A model generated the notes under the pieces. It saw only the letters and a program-made list of their open reading frames with translations. It did no database searches and was not told where the DNA came from. From Sulfitobacter sp. F26169L (GTDB taxonomy: Bacteria > Pseudomonadota > Alphaproteobacteria > Rhodobacterales > Rhodobacteraceae), in the NCBI RefSeq assembly GCF_026410285.1, contig NZ_JAPMLP010000011.1, forward strand, positions 1 through 64,000: DNA of 64,000 bases. Direction: 5' to 3'. Below, piece after piece: positions 47,033-56,534 of this stretch. Numbering within the stretch: position 1 is the stretch's first letter; each line of letters opens with the position of its first letter. The position numbers and the translations under genes were made by a program.

Positions 47033-48409
47033 ATGACATCGGAAACACCAGAGCTTCCCCCCTATTTTAACATAGATCCAGATCAGGCCCTTGCCGATCT
47101 GGATGCGCCGGTAAATGCCGAAGGTTTTGCCGCCATCGCCCAGAACTGCGCGCGCGGACGGGCCGATCTGGCGGGGCGGGGTCTGGATGAGACGGGGCGC
47201 AAAAGCCTGCGTCCGTTTTCAACATGGGAAATCACCCGCTATCTGATCCCCGTGGCCCAAGGCCATTTCCGCCGTGTGTTGAAGCAAAACCCGCATCTGC
47301 CGCAGGGCACATCGGAAACCGTGGGCGGGGCAAAATGGTTCAGCTTCGAAGAGGTTCTTTTGCTGCGGGCGCATTTCGCGCAACTGGGGTCAAAATCGAA
47401 AGAATACAAACCCTATCGCCCTGAGGGGGCAAAAGCCAAAATTGTCGCTGTCGCGAATTTCAAAGGCGGTGTCGGCAAGACATCGACGGCAGCCCATCTG
47501 GCGATGTCGGCGGCACTGGACGGCTATCGCGTACTGGTGGTTGATCTTGATTCCCAAGGATCGATGACCTCGATCTTCGGTGGCAAGGTCGAGGATGAAT
47601 GGCAGACCGTGTTTCCGTTGATTGCGCGCCACTATGCCACCCATCTGAAAGCGGACAACCAGTTGCGCCTGGCGCAGGGGCTGGACCCGGTCCTGTTGGA
47701 TGACACGTTGACAGAGGCGTTGGAGATCGGGGCGAAGAACCTGATCCAGACGACCCACTGGCCCAACATTGATCTGATCGGCGCACAGTTGAATTTATAT
47801 TGGGCGGAGTTCCAGATTCCTGTCTGGCGGATGCAGGGGCGCAGTTGGAAGCTTTGGGATGCGCTGACCGATACGCTGGAGGCTGACGGGGTGCTGGATG
47901 ACTATGATCTGGTCTTTGTGGATACGCCCCCTGCCCTTGGCTATCTGACCATCAACGGGCTGGCGGCGGCAGATATCCTGCTGGTGCCGCTGGGGGCGTC
48001 GTTTCTGGAGTTTGATTCAACGGGGCGGTTTTTTGATATGCTGCACGCCACGTTTTCCTCGATCGAAACCGGAGAGAACATGGCGGCCCGTGCATTGGGG
48101 CGGCCCGAGCTACAGTTTGAATGGGATGCGGTGCGCGCGGTCATCACCCGCTTTGATGCGGCGCAGCAGTCGGAGATGGGGGCGCTGATGCAGGCCTATC
48201 TGGGCGATACCCTGTCGCCGCACCGGCAGGATTTTACCGCGCTGATCGGGCAGGCGGGAGAGCAGGCCAGTGGCATCTACGAGGCTGACTATCGCGACTT
48301 TAACCGCGAGACATATGCCCGTGGACGGGCCACGTTTGATCAGACCTATGCGGCATTCAAAAAGCTGTTGCTGGGCATCTGGCGCCGAGATGAAGTGTCT
48401 AAGAAATAG
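47033..48409 (+). CDS. parA: Plasmid partition ATPase ParA
   Basis: The 458-residue product has an N-terminal ~120-residue extension with a probable DNA-binding region (STWEITRYLIPVAQGHFRRVL...WFSFEEVLLLRAHF), then a P-loop ATPase with the deviant Walker A KGGVGKTS at ~143-151, VLVVDLDSQGSM (Walker A') and VFVDTPPALGYL (Walker B). This is a type Ia ParA that can also repress its own operon. It drives segregation of the molecule with ParB. It starts just after the origin region and is followed by a parS-like site and parB. Confidence 0.93.
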   Translation: MTSETPELPPYFNIDPDQALADLDAPVNAEGFAAIAQNCARGRADLAGRGLDETGRKSLRPFSTWEITRYLIPVAQGHFRRVLKQNPHLPQGTSETVGGAKWFSFEEVLLLRAHFAQLGSKSKEYKPYRPEGAKAKIVAVANFKGGVGKTSTAAHLAMSAALDGYRVLVVDLDSQGSMTSIFGGKVEDEWQTVFPLIARHYATHLKADNQLRLAQGLDPVLLDDTLTEALEIGAKNLIQTTHWPNIDLIGAQLNLYWAEFQIPVWRMQGRSWKLWDALTDTLEADGVLDDYDLVFVDTPPALGYLTINGLAAADILLVPLGASFLEFDSTGRFFDMLHATFSSIETGENMAARALGRPELQFEWDAVRAVITRFDAAQQSEMGALMQAYLGDTLSPHRQDFTALIGQAGEQASGIYEADYRDFNRETYARGRATFDQTYAAFKKLLLGIWRRDEVSKK

Positions 48410-48427
48410 ATTAGGCTCTAACAGACA

Positions 48428-48447
48428 ACCTTTCGCACGCGAAAGGT
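48428..48447. promoter_or_regulatory. Putative parS centromere site 2
   Basis: The palindrome ACCTTTCG-CACG-CGAAAGGT lies between parA and parB and matches the one at 45568-45587 except for one central base. It is followed by TTTTAC, so a weak terminator role between the genes cannot be excluded. Confidence 0.7.
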
Positions 48448-48525
48448 TTTACAAGGCCCGCCCTGTTAGGGGATTGTTAGGGCAAAGGGTCAAGGCTGCC
48501 CCTGAAAGCCGTGAGGAGAGACGAG

Positions 48526-49530
48526 ATGGCCAAGCGCAAACGACTGACCCCAGCCCTGCTGAACGATGCGCCGGCGGCTGCGCCGGCGGCCCGTGCGCCG
48601 ATTGCGCAGATCGCGGGGGATGTGGCCAGCACAGCCGCCTTCGAGGCCCTGCGCGCCGAGTTGGAAGGTGCCACCCGTGAGGGGCGGATCATCCGCGCTA
48701 TTCCGCTGGAACAGGTGCATGAGGCCTACCTTATCAGGGATCGTCAGCACACTGCAGAGGAAGATGTAGAAGCTCTGTATCACAGCATACGCAGCCGTGG
48801 GCAGCAGGCCCCGATCGAAGTGGTGATGGTTGAAGACGGATTTGGCCTGATATCCGGCTGGCGGCGCTTGCAGGCACTGCGCGCACTTTACGCCGACACG
48901 GGAGAAGAGCGGTTTGCCACGGTGCAGGCGCTGGTGCGCCAGCCTGCGGCGCAGGCGGATGCCTATGTGGCGATGGTTGAGGAAAACGAGATCCGCGCGA
49001 ACCTGTCGTTCTACGAACGGGCGCGGGTGGCGGTGCAGACCCTGAGGGCAGGGGTGTTTGAAACGGAGAAAGAGGCGCTACAAAGCCTGTTTGCCTCGGT
49101 TAGCTTCTCCAAGCGGTCCAAGATCAAATCATTCATGCCTGTGGTTGAGGCGCTGGACGAGGTGTTGCACGCGCCGCAACTGATCCCCGAGCGGTTGGGG
49201 CTTGCCCTGTCAAAGCGGCTGGCCGAGGACGGCGGTGCCGCTGCCCGTTTGCGTGCGCATCTGCGGGAAGCCCATGCCACAGGCCGGGCGGAGCGTGAGG
49301 TGCTGGAAGCGGCCGTAAGTGACGAAGCCCCTGCGGAGAGCAAGCCCGAGAAGAATGATCGTCCGACACCAGCGCCCAACGCCGCGGCGGGTGTAACGCT
49401 GCCCCTGCAGCGCAAACTGGGCGAGGGGCTGGAACTGCTGGCGCGGGAGGGACGTGTTGTGGTGCAGGGAACAGGTGTGGATGCGGCGTTTGTGGCGCGG
49501 CTTGAAGCGTTCCTGCGCAAGCATTCCTGA
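48526..49530 (+). CDS. parB: Chromosome/plasmid partition protein ParB
   Basis: The 334-residue product has a ParB/Srx N-domain at ~65-150 (IPLEQVHEAYLIRDRQ, LYHSIRSRGQQAPIEV, LISGWRRLQALRAL, MVEENEIRANLSFYERA) and a following HTH region (SFSKRSKIKSFMPVVEAL). It binds parS and acts with ParA. The ATG at 48526 with AGGAGA 6 bases upstream is preferred over a GTG at 48511. A short inverted repeat (AGGCTCT...AGAGCCT) at ~49537-49562 after the stop may be a terminator. Confidence 0.92.
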   Translation: MAKRKRLTPALLNDAPAAAPAARAPIAQIAGDVASTAAFEALRAELEGATREGRIIRAIPLEQVHEAYLIRDRQHTAEEDVEALYHSIRSRGQQAPIEVVMVEDGFGLISGWRRLQALRALYADTGEERFATVQALVRQPAAQADAYVAMVEENEIRANLSFYERARVAVQTLRAGVFETEKEALQSLFASVSFSKRSKIKSFMPVVEALDEVLHAPQLIPERLGLALSKRLAEDGGAAARLRAHLREAHATGRAEREVLEAAVSDEAPAESKPEKNDRPTPAPNAAAGVTLPLQRKLGEGLELLAREGRVVVQGTGVDAAFVARLEAFLRKHS

Positions 49531-49573
49531 GTTTTTTAGGCTCTGGAATGTCGATATAGAGCCTGTTTCGGCT

Positions 49574-50740
49574 TCAGTCCTCGCCAAACAGATCGCGGGT
49601 GAACACCTTGTCTTTTACATCCAGCAGATCGTCATTCATCCGGTTTGCCACGATGATATCGGACTGCGCCTTAAAGCTTTCCAGATCGCGGATCACGCGG
49701 GAATTGAAAAACTCGTCCTCTTTCAGGGCGGGTTCAAAAACGATAACTTCGACCCCTTTGGCCTTGATGCGTTTCATAATTCCCTGAATGGAGGACTGCC
49801 GGAAATTATCGCTGTTTGCCTTCATCACCAGACGGTGCACACCGACGATTTTGGGATTGGCGGCGAGAATTTGTTCCGAGAGGAAATCCTTGCGGGTGCG
49901 GTTGGCATCCACAACCGCGCGGATCAGGTTTTGCGGTACTTCTGAATAGTTGGCCAGCAGCTGTTTGGTATCTTTGGGCAGGCAATAGCCGCCATAGCCG
50001 AAGGAGGGGTTGTTGTAATGGTCTCCGATGCGCGGATCGAGGCTGATGCCTTCGATGATCTGGCGGCTGTCCACATTACGCGACATCGCATAGCTGTCGA
50101 GTTCGTTGAAAAACGCCACGCGCATGGCGAGATAGGTATTGGCAAACAGCTTGATCGCCTCGGCCTCGGCGGCGTCGGTGAATTTGACGGGAATATCCGT
50201 GGCCCGCGCACCGCCGGTCAGCAGCTCTGCAAATTGATGTGCGGCTTTGGTTCTGGCGCCGACAATGATGCGGCTGGGATAGAGGTTGTCATAAAGCGCG
50301 CGCCCCTCGCGCAGGAATTCGGGCGAGAACAGGATATTGTCGTTGCCGGTTTCGCTGCGCAAACGGTCGGTGAACCCCACGGGAATGGTGGACTTGATCA
50401 CAATGGTTGCATCCGGGTTGAGGCGGGTCACCTCGCTGATAACAGTCTCTACGCTGGAGGTATCGAAGTAGTTGGTGTGGGTGTCATAGTTGGTGGGCGT
50501 GGCCACGACGATAAAATCAGCATCCGTGAAAGCAGCCGCAGCATCGGTTGTGGCGGTCAGGTTTAGATCGGGAAGCGTGAGAAAATCGGAGATATCAGGG
50601 TCTGCTATGGGACTTTTGCCCGCATTGATCATATCAACCCGCGCCTGCGAGATGTCGGTCGCGACCACGCGGTTATGCTGTGCCAGCAAAACCGCATTGG
50701 ACAGCCCGACATAGCCCAGACCTGCAACGGCAATTTTCAT
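49574..50740 (-). CDS. ugd: UDP-glucose 6-dehydrogenase
   Basis: The 388-residue enzyme oxidises UDP-glucose to UDP-glucuronate with NAD. The N-terminal Rossmann motif is [31 protein letters not shown] and SPEFLREG are conserved; the catalytic Cys is in [11 protein letters not shown]. The length is the short form of the family. It is last in a minus-strand polysaccharide run, and its product would feed the UDP-glucuronate epimerase at 55047. Confidence 0.93.
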   Translation of the reverse strand: MKIAVAGLGYVGLSNAVLLAQHNRVVATDISQARVDMINAGKSPIADPDISDFLTLPDLNLTATTDAAAAFTDADFIVVATPTNYDTHTNYFDTSSVETVISEVTRLNPDATIVIKSTIPVGFTDRLRSETGNDNILFSPEFLREGRALYDNLYPSRIIVGARTKAAHQFAELLTGGARATDIPVKFTDAAEAEAIKLFANTYLAMRVAFFNELDSYAMSRNVDSRQIIEGISLDPRIGDHYNNPSFGYGGYCLPKDTKQLLANYSEVPQNLIRAVVDANRTRKDFLSEQILAANPKIVGVHRLVMKANSDNFRQSSIQGIMKRIKAKGVEVIVFEPALKEDEFFNSRVIRDLESFKAQSDIIVANRMNDDLLDVKDKVFTRDLFGED

Positions 50741-50812
50741 AAACGATCCTGTCTGTGGTGTGTGCGGATTAACCCGCGTTTCCGGTTTCGGTTCCGTCTT
50801 CCGGAGAAAGGC

Positions 50813-52819
50813 TCACGAAGACAGTGCGGTAAAGTTCGGTCGGCGTTTGGTTTCTGGACTGTAGGAATTATGCACCACGCGATAGCGCGAGTCCCGCTCT
50901 ACCTCAAAGTGAATGGTGTGCCCGTCATCCTGTTGGGTGATTGTCACCTTTTGCGGCTTTTCAACCGGAATAGAGACAATACTGACCAGCAGTCGCTCTC
51001 CTTCGGGGATTTTTGCGAAAGAGCGGTAAACCCCTTTTCGGGTGTACACCATCCCGGGCAGGCCGCTGGTGTGCAGGGCACCGTCAAAATACATCTGCTG
51101 GAAGAAATCCATGGTATAGACATCTTCGGCGGTATTGTTCTGGCCTGCGACCTGCGCAAAACCTTTCAGCGGATAACCCTTGAGTTCCAGCGCACCGAGT
51201 AGGGCAAACATATTTTTGACGATAACAACGGGGATATTGTCACGCTGCACATCTGTGATCTCGTCCATATATGTGGCTCTGAACTGGGGTAGATGATGGG
51301 CATGGTCACGGATATGCGCACATATCAGATCATAGTTTAGCTGAATGAATTTACGATGTTCGGCAATGCGTTTGATGCCTTTGGATTCGGATATTTCCGA
51401 GGTGATGCCCTGTTCGGGGAATGATTTTCCCGGCTCGAAGGGGATGGTATTAAGCAAGGCCGCATCGGAGCGGCGGATCAACTCGTAGTGGATGGAGTTG
51501 TTGTGCATGTCCTCGGGGGTTTCCAGCATATAGGCCAGAAACAGCAGATCGGATTCAAAAACGCAGAAGAAGTATTTGCGCAACCGCCCGATGACCGAGG
51601 AAACCTTGTTGGTGGTGTTGAACTTCAGGTTGAACATGCGAAAGGCATTTTCAGGGCCGTAAGCCGCCGAAAGCTCTTCTATGTGGCGATCGTAGATCGC
51701 ATCAATATCGGCGTAAGCCTCTGGGGTGAGAGTGCCTTTTTCCTGTGGCAGCATCTGCTTTTTCTTGGCGCCTGTATAGGTCATCAGGTTGCCAAGATAC
51801 CCGTTTGCCATTGCCACTTCGGGGTCAAAATCTGTTTTGTAATCCTGCCTGCGAAACATCGCGACCTGATAGCGGTATGGGTGTACAGTGTTTTGCACCG
51901 CTTGGTAATCAAACCCGTTGGTTGAATAGGATTTCTTTGGTAGGGCCTGAGTGATGCCGTATTCTTTGGCAACATAGTTTGCGACCACCTTGTCGGTGGT
52001 GTGGGGGTAGCCGCCGGTCAGCAGCAGCAGCAGACGATCTTTCTGGGTTTCCTTGAACAGCGCAAGCGACATGCGTGAATCGCGCCCCGCCGTCAGGTGG
52101 TGGGTGAAATTTTCGGTGCCGGTCCAGATGCAATACTGGTCAATGGTATGCTGGACCCGTGCGTGCAGCATATCGAGACGGTCGGCGCGCGACAGTGCCT
52201 CGATTGCGGGATCGGTGAGTTTGTGATGGATTTCGCTATGCAGGGCGCCGTCATAGGTGATGGTATCGACGGAATCGTGAAAGGCGATTTCATTCCGCTG
52301 GGTGCCTGCAAAGATGAAAAACGCCAGGGGCATCTGCGCCAGATGCGAGGCCAGAAACCGCTCGTTCAGGGTCAGCTTGTGACCGGCGAGGGCCAGAATG
52401 TCCTCCAGTGCGGGCTGGTTGTTGGAATAAAAGAACTGCCCGTTTTCTGTGTAGGAACACATCATTTGCAGATAGGTGGCCGAACCGTCGATTTTGAGCA
52501 CACCGTCGCGCACGGTGATGCGGGAGTAGGCGCCGTCCAGCGCGATGCTGGGCAGGTCGAAGTGATCGAGCTTGGCGCTGACATCGGGCTGATAGGGATC
52601 GGGGTAGCGCAGCATGAAGCCTTCTTCGAACCACAGGTTTTCGCCGTGAATGTGCAGGCGGTTTTCCAGATCGGCCAGCATTTTGGGATGATCGGGGGGA
52701 AAGAAGTAAAAGCGGAAATTGCCGCAGTCGCGCACAATGCGCACACGGTCGGGGATGTTTACGTCGAATACCTGCGCATCAGGGCTGTCGATCCGGGTGA
52801 TGATATAGGGCGTATACAT
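50813..52819 (-). CDS. Asparagine-synthetase-like ATP pyrophosphatase domain protein
   Basis: The 668-residue product carries HHLTAGRDSRMSLAL at ~240-254, a variant of the PP-loop SGGxDS[RS] found in asparagine synthetase B C-terminal domains. The N-terminal ~230 residues lack the Cys2 glutaminase start of AsnB but include a region with YLQMMCSYTENGQFF that recalls proteins of this class in capsule and exopolysaccharide clusters. It may attach an amino group or amino acid to a uronic acid, but that is inference. No signal peptide is seen. It lies between ugd and the large sulfotransferase in the same direction. Confidence 0.55.
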   Translation of the reverse strand: MYTPYIITRIDSPDAQVFDVNIPDRVRIVRDCGNFRFYFFPPDHPKMLADLENRLHIHGENLWFEEGFMLRYPDPYQPDVSAKLDHFDLPSIALDGAYSRITVRDGVLKIDGSATYLQMMCSYTENGQFFYSNNQPALEDILALAGHKLTLNERFLASHLAQMPLAFFIFAGTQRNEIAFHDSVDTITYDGALHSEIHHKLTDPAIEALSRADRLDMLHARVQHTIDQYCIWTGTENFTHHLTAGRDSRMSLALFKETQKDRLLLLLTGGYPHTTDKVVANYVAKEYGITQALPKKSYSTNGFDYQAVQNTVHPYRYQVAMFRRQDYKTDFDPEVAMANGYLGNLMTYTGAKKKQMLPQEKGTLTPEAYADIDAIYDRHIEELSAAYGPENAFRMFNLKFNTTNKVSSVIGRLRKYFFCVFESDLLFLAYMLETPEDMHNNSIHYELIRRSDAALLNTIPFEPGKSFPEQGITSEISESKGIKRIAEHRKFIQLNYDLICAHIRDHAHHLPQFRATYMDEITDVQRDNIPVVIVKNMFALLGALELKGYPLKGFAQVAGQNNTAEDVYTMDFFQQMYFDGALHTSGLPGMVYTRKGVYRSFAKIPEGERLLVSIVSIPVEKPQKVTITQQDDGHTIHFEVERDSRYRVVHNSYSPETKRRPNFTALSS

Positions 52820-52900
52820 TAAATTTCCGTTGTGGTTTCTGATCGGGATGTCGGCATGGGCGCGGCTGTGTGACTAGCGGCTCTGCGCGCGGTATGCACT

Positions 52901-55024
52901 TTATTTTTGCTGTAGCGGGGGGCGGCGCAGAGGGACGGGCAGATCAAACTTTTTGGCAAAGGATGCATCCAGCCGTTGGATGACGTTTTGGGCGCGATTA
53001 TGGTTGGCGATTATGTCAAAATGGGCATCAGGGAGTTCGACCTGTGGAAGAGGGCGCACTGCAGGCGGAGGACCATCCGAGCGCAGGTTGTCCTGCACGA
53101 TGGCATTGCCACCGATGAAGTGCTGGTCACGGGTAATGAGCGGCATTTCAGGGTTGGACCATGGCAGGTCCAGAAGGGCACACAAACGCGAAAAGACAGC
53201 ATCAGGTGTGGTTGTAAACGCGTCCTGACTCATCACTACTGTGCGTCCGGTAATGGCAAAGTGATCCAGAAAAATTTCGTACGCAGCAGACCAGACATCA
53301 AGATAATGGTCGAGGTTTTCAACAGGCGCAAAGCCGCTGCTGCCGATTTTGCGATAGTTTGACCACCACGCTTGTATGGGGCTTTTGTAGAGCACAATTG
53401 CGTCCATTCGCAGCATCGGATCAAGCTGGCGGATTTTGGACAGGTTCTTGTCCGATGATACCAGAATAGGGGTGTCCAGTGCCTGTGCAATGCGCCCGTA
53501 CCAGTTGGTTTGTTTTTTGATAAGGGATCGGCGTAGCGAAGGTGTCAGCACCTGACAATCAGGACCGCATTGTGTGCAATACAGCGTATACTCTTGCGGG
53601 ACAGTGAACCTGTCAATTAACGGCTGTCCGGTGGTTTTGCGATGTGCCAGCCAGATAGATTCACCGATATGGGCTACACCCGGAATGCTGCCCAATACAG
53701 CGCCCAGAAACGTGCTGCCGCAATAGGAAACGCCTGCAATAGCGATGTGTCTGTGGGGGAGGGGCGGGTCGCGCAGGGCCGCATGACGTTCGTTTGTCAG
53801 GCGCCGCCTGTCATCGCGCAGACGGGCCATGGAGGGTATGTTTTGTTGCAGGGTCCGCGCGGCGGCGGGGTCACGCTCCAGCAGGGTGCGCCAGTGCTGC
53901 ATGGCGGTGTCGGGCTGTTGCAGGTTCAGCGCGGCAAGGACGGCCATGCGTTTGACGGCGGTAAAGCGGTCGGGGACGGTTGCGCAGATATCGGCCACCT
54001 GCTGGCTGTGGTCCGCGTCCAGCAGAGCCTTCAGCCCTTTGTAGAGAAGCGATCCGAAGGAGGTGCAGCCCTCGCTGTCACGGATCGAGGGGGTCAGCCC
54101 GGCGGTGAGGACCAGCGCCTGTTCCAGCGCGTCTGTTTGGGCGGTGTCGATATGGCTGTTGATGCGGGCCTGAAGCTCTGCGCGCACGATGCGGCGGCAC
54201 GGGCCGGGGCCGGGGGAGAGGCGCAGATATGTCAGGGCTGCGGCAAACCCTCTATCGCCCCGGTCCTCGCGTTTTTGCAGGCGGGCGATCAGATCCAGCG
54301 CGGTGGTTGCCGCGACGGCGTTCGAGGCGCGCGCGCCCTGTGCGGCAAAGAATTCCTGCGCCCCGTCAAAGTCGGGGCGTGCGGCAAGTTGTTTGATATG
54401 GGCAAGCCAAGCAGGCTCGTGATGCTCGTCCAGCACCAGATGCGTCAGGGCGCGGGCCAGTTCTGCTGAGTGATCCGTTTGCGTAAGTTCCGCCAGCGCG
54501 TCGCAGCGCGCAAGGGCCGCCTGTGTATATGTGGCCGCCTCTTTTTGCACGGTATCAATGGCGCGGGTGATGTTTTTTGCGCCAATAGCCGCCGGATCGA
54601 TCGAAATTACCGCAAAGGAATCGTGATAGGTTTTGGTGTGCAGCGAGATCGGGCAGCGGGGTTCGGGCAGCAGTGCGTTGTAATCCTCTACCAGCAGGGT
54701 GAGGGGGGCGGTGGCCTTTTGCAACACCATTTCAAGCGCTTCGAGACGATACCAGCCCGAGATCACCACAACATCGGGATGCCCCATATGCGGCGTGTCC
54801 CATAGGGTATGCAGGGCCTGTGAGGCCTGCGCGGATGTGGCGGCAGGGGGGTGGGGCAGATACACAACCGCGGCGTCACGGTGCATCAGCCGCAGCGGAT
54901 CACTGCGGCTGTCCGGCCCTGTGACGGGCGCGAAAAACACCATGCCTGCGGTCTGTCCGCTGTGCAGATATCGGGTGGGGTCCTGCCCGAGGTACAGCAC
55001 CACGGGGCCGCCTGACGTTGTCAT
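52901..55024 (-). CDS. Large sulfotransferase-domain protein
   Basis: The 707-residue product has an N-terminal ~420 residues of mixed, partly helical sequence with no family I recognise. The C-terminal part (~420-700) resembles PAPS sulfotransferases: IAIAGVSYCGSTFLGAVLGSIPG is the 5'-phosphosulfate loop, VLYKSPIQAWWSNYR the 3'-phosphate region, and LCALLDLPWSNPEM a late helix. VQPCGPDC-like Cys pairs (CTQCGPDC) lie between. It is likely to sulfate a polysaccharide intermediate. The ATG at 55024 was chosen because it follows the epimerase stop (55047) by 22 bp; the longer start at 55096 would overlap that gene. Confidence 0.7.
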   Translation of the reverse strand: MTTSGGPVVLYLGQDPTRYLHSGQTAGMVFFAPVTGPDSRSDPLRLMHRDAAVVYLPHPPAATSAQASQALHTLWDTPHMGHPDVVVISGWYRLEALEMVLQKATAPLTLLVEDYNALLPEPRCPISLHTKTYHDSFAVISIDPAAIGAKNITRAIDTVQKEAATYTQAALARCDALAELTQTDHSAELARALTHLVLDEHHEPAWLAHIKQLAARPDFDGAQEFFAAQGARASNAVAATTALDLIARLQKREDRGDRGFAAALTYLRLSPGPGPCRRIVRAELQARINSHIDTAQTDALEQALVLTAGLTPSIRDSEGCTSFGSLLYKGLKALLDADHSQQVADICATVPDRFTAVKRMAVLAALNLQQPDTAMQHWRTLLERDPAAARTLQQNIPSMARLRDDRRRLTNERHAALRDPPLPHRHIAIAGVSYCGSTFLGAVLGSIPGVAHIGESIWLAHRKTTGQPLIDRFTVPQEYTLYCTQCGPDCQVLTPSLRRSLIKKQTNWYGRIAQALDTPILVSSDKNLSKIRQLDPMLRMDAIVLYKSPIQAWWSNYRKIGSSGFAPVENLDHYLDVWSAAYEIFLDHFAITGRTVVMSQDAFTTTPDAVFSRLCALLDLPWSNPEMPLITRDQHFIGGNAIVQDNLRSDGPPPAVRPLPQVELPDAHFDIIANHNRAQNVIQRLDASFAKKFDLPVPLRRPPLQQK

Positions 55025-55046
55025 CGCGGCCCCGTGGGGTGTGGGA

Positions 55047-56060
55047 CTATTTGTTGTAGTATTCACGGAACCATGCAACGAATTTCGCGATCCCATCGTG
55101 GAAATCTGTTTTCGGCTTGTAGCCTGTCAGCTTGTGCAGCAGATCGGCATTGGCCCATGTGGCCGGTACATCGCCGGTTTGCATGCCCATATAGTTGCGC
55201 TTGGCTTTCTGGCCCAGATTGTCTTCGATCGCGTCGATGAAATCCAGCAGTTTGACCTTTTCGGAGTTGCCGATGTTGACCACACGGAACGGGGCAACCG
55301 GGCTGAGGTTGTCGCCTTCCTCGATGTCGTCGGGGGTGGCGGGGCGTACGGGGGGCGTATCGATCAGCAGGCGGATGCCGTGCACCAGATCGTCGACATA
55401 GGTAAAGTCGCGGTACATGTCGCCGTTGTTGTAGATATCGATAGGACGGTCATCGAGCATGGCATCGACAAATTTATAAAGCGCCAGATCGGGGCGCCCC
55501 CATGTGCCGTAAACGGTGAAAAAGCGGAACATCGTTGTGGGCAGATCATAGAGGTGGGCATAGGAGTGGCCCATGCTTTCGCCCGCCTTTTTGGTGGCGG
55601 CATAGATGGTCAGCTGGGTGTCGGCCTTTTCCATCTCGTCAAAGGGCATTTCGGTATTGGCGCCGTAAACCGAGGAGGTGGAGGCCATCATCAGGTGTTC
55701 GACCTTGTTGCGGCGCGCGGCCTCCATCACGTTGAAGGTGCCGATGACGTTTGAATCCAGATAGGCGCGGGGGTTTTCAAGGCTGTAGCGCACACCGGCC
55801 TGTGCGGCGAGGTGGACAATCACGTCAGGGGCAAAATCATCAATGGTTTTGTCCAGCAGTTCCTGATCTTCCAGCATGCCTTCGGTGGTGGCGAAAGAGG
55901 CGTTTTGCAGCAGCATCGCCTGACGGCGTTTTTTGAGATTAACATCGTAATAGTCTGTCATTCCGTCATAGCCGTGGACCTGAAAGCCCTCGTCCAGAAG
56001 GTGACGGGCCAGATGGAACCCGATAAATCCGGCGGTGCCGGTAATGAAGACTTTACGCAT
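55047..56060 (-). CDS. UDP-glucuronate 4-epimerase-like NAD-dependent epimerase
   Basis: The 337-residue short-chain dehydrogenase/reductase has TGTAGFIGFHLARHL, the conserved GYDGMTDYYDVNLKKRR of UDP-GlcA 4-epimerases, ASTSSVYG, YAATKKAGE (catalytic YxxxK) and FRFFTVYGTWGRPDLAL. It would convert UDP-glucuronate from Ugd to UDP-galacturonate, so the pair supplies acidic sugars. It lies in a minus-strand run with the sulfotransferase 22 bp downstream. Confidence 0.9.
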   Translation of the reverse strand: MRKVFITGTAGFIGFHLARHLLDEGFQVHGYDGMTDYYDVNLKKRRQAMLLQNASFATTEGMLEDQELLDKTIDDFAPDVIVHLAAQAGVRYSLENPRAYLDSNVIGTFNVMEAARRNKVEHLMMASTSSVYGANTEMPFDEMEKADTQLTIYAATKKAGESMGHSYAHLYDLPTTMFRFFTVYGTWGRPDLALYKFVDAMLDDRPIDIYNNGDMYRDFTYVDDLVHGIRLLIDTPPVRPATPDDIEEGDNLSPVAPFRVVNIGNSEKVKLLDFIDAIEDNLGQKAKRNYMGMQTGDVPATWANADLLHKLTGYKPKTDFHDGIAKFVAWFREYYNK

Positions 56061-56185
56061 AATACTTCCTTTTTTGGCGGCCTGATGTCGGGCTGCATGT
56101 GTCGTGTCGATATCTTTTATAATCAGTAATGACTTTACGGGGCCGAAGCGCCCCGTGTCGAGAGGGCGCGGGGGCGGTGTGCGGA

Positions 56186-56494
56186 TTACGGGGCAGGTTC
56201 CGGTGCCTCTGCCTGCAGCCGGTGATAGAGCAGGACAGGGTTTTCACCGCTGGCGCGGGCCTGCTCGTAAATATCGGCGTGAGTGTGGGGCGAAAAATCA
56301 GGCGCGGCGGCACGGGCCAGAAACGCCCCGTATTTGAGGAAGTGCATCGCGGGGCTTAGCGCGCTTTTGGTGACATCCGCGTAGGTGGTGCTGTACCAGT
56401 GCGGATCAAAATGCGCAGATTGCAAAAGCTGTTCCAATGCGTGCAGTGCATCCGCGCCAGTGCTGTCGGCAGATTTTGGATCAGGTGTGGGCAT
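56186..56494 (-). CDS. Small free-standing WY-module protein
   Basis: The 102-residue product consists mostly of one module: SAHFDPHWYSTTYADV...HFLKYGAFLARAAAPDFSPHTHADIYEQARASGENPVLLYHRL. The same unit is fused to the glycosyltransferase encoded 41 bp upstream (56535-58598), to 41658-42206 and to 381-2462. It has no enzyme domain, signal peptide or transmembrane segment. It may be a stand-alone adaptor or a separated domain of its neighbour. The ATG at 56494 is the only good start. Confidence 0.7.
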   Translation of the reverse strand: MPTPDPKSADSTGADALHALEQLLQSAHFDPHWYSTTYADVTKSALSPAMHFLKYGAFLARAAAPDFSPHTHADIYEQARASGENPVLLYHRLQAEAPEPAP

Positions 56495-56534
56495 CTGGTG
56501 TCTCTTTCATCTGGCGGAACGTATGTGCGGCCAC

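Noticed and set aside
56137-56156. ACGGGGC/GCCCCGT hairpin after the 56186 gene
   Set aside because: It is a short stem with no U tract on either strand, too weak to call a terminator.
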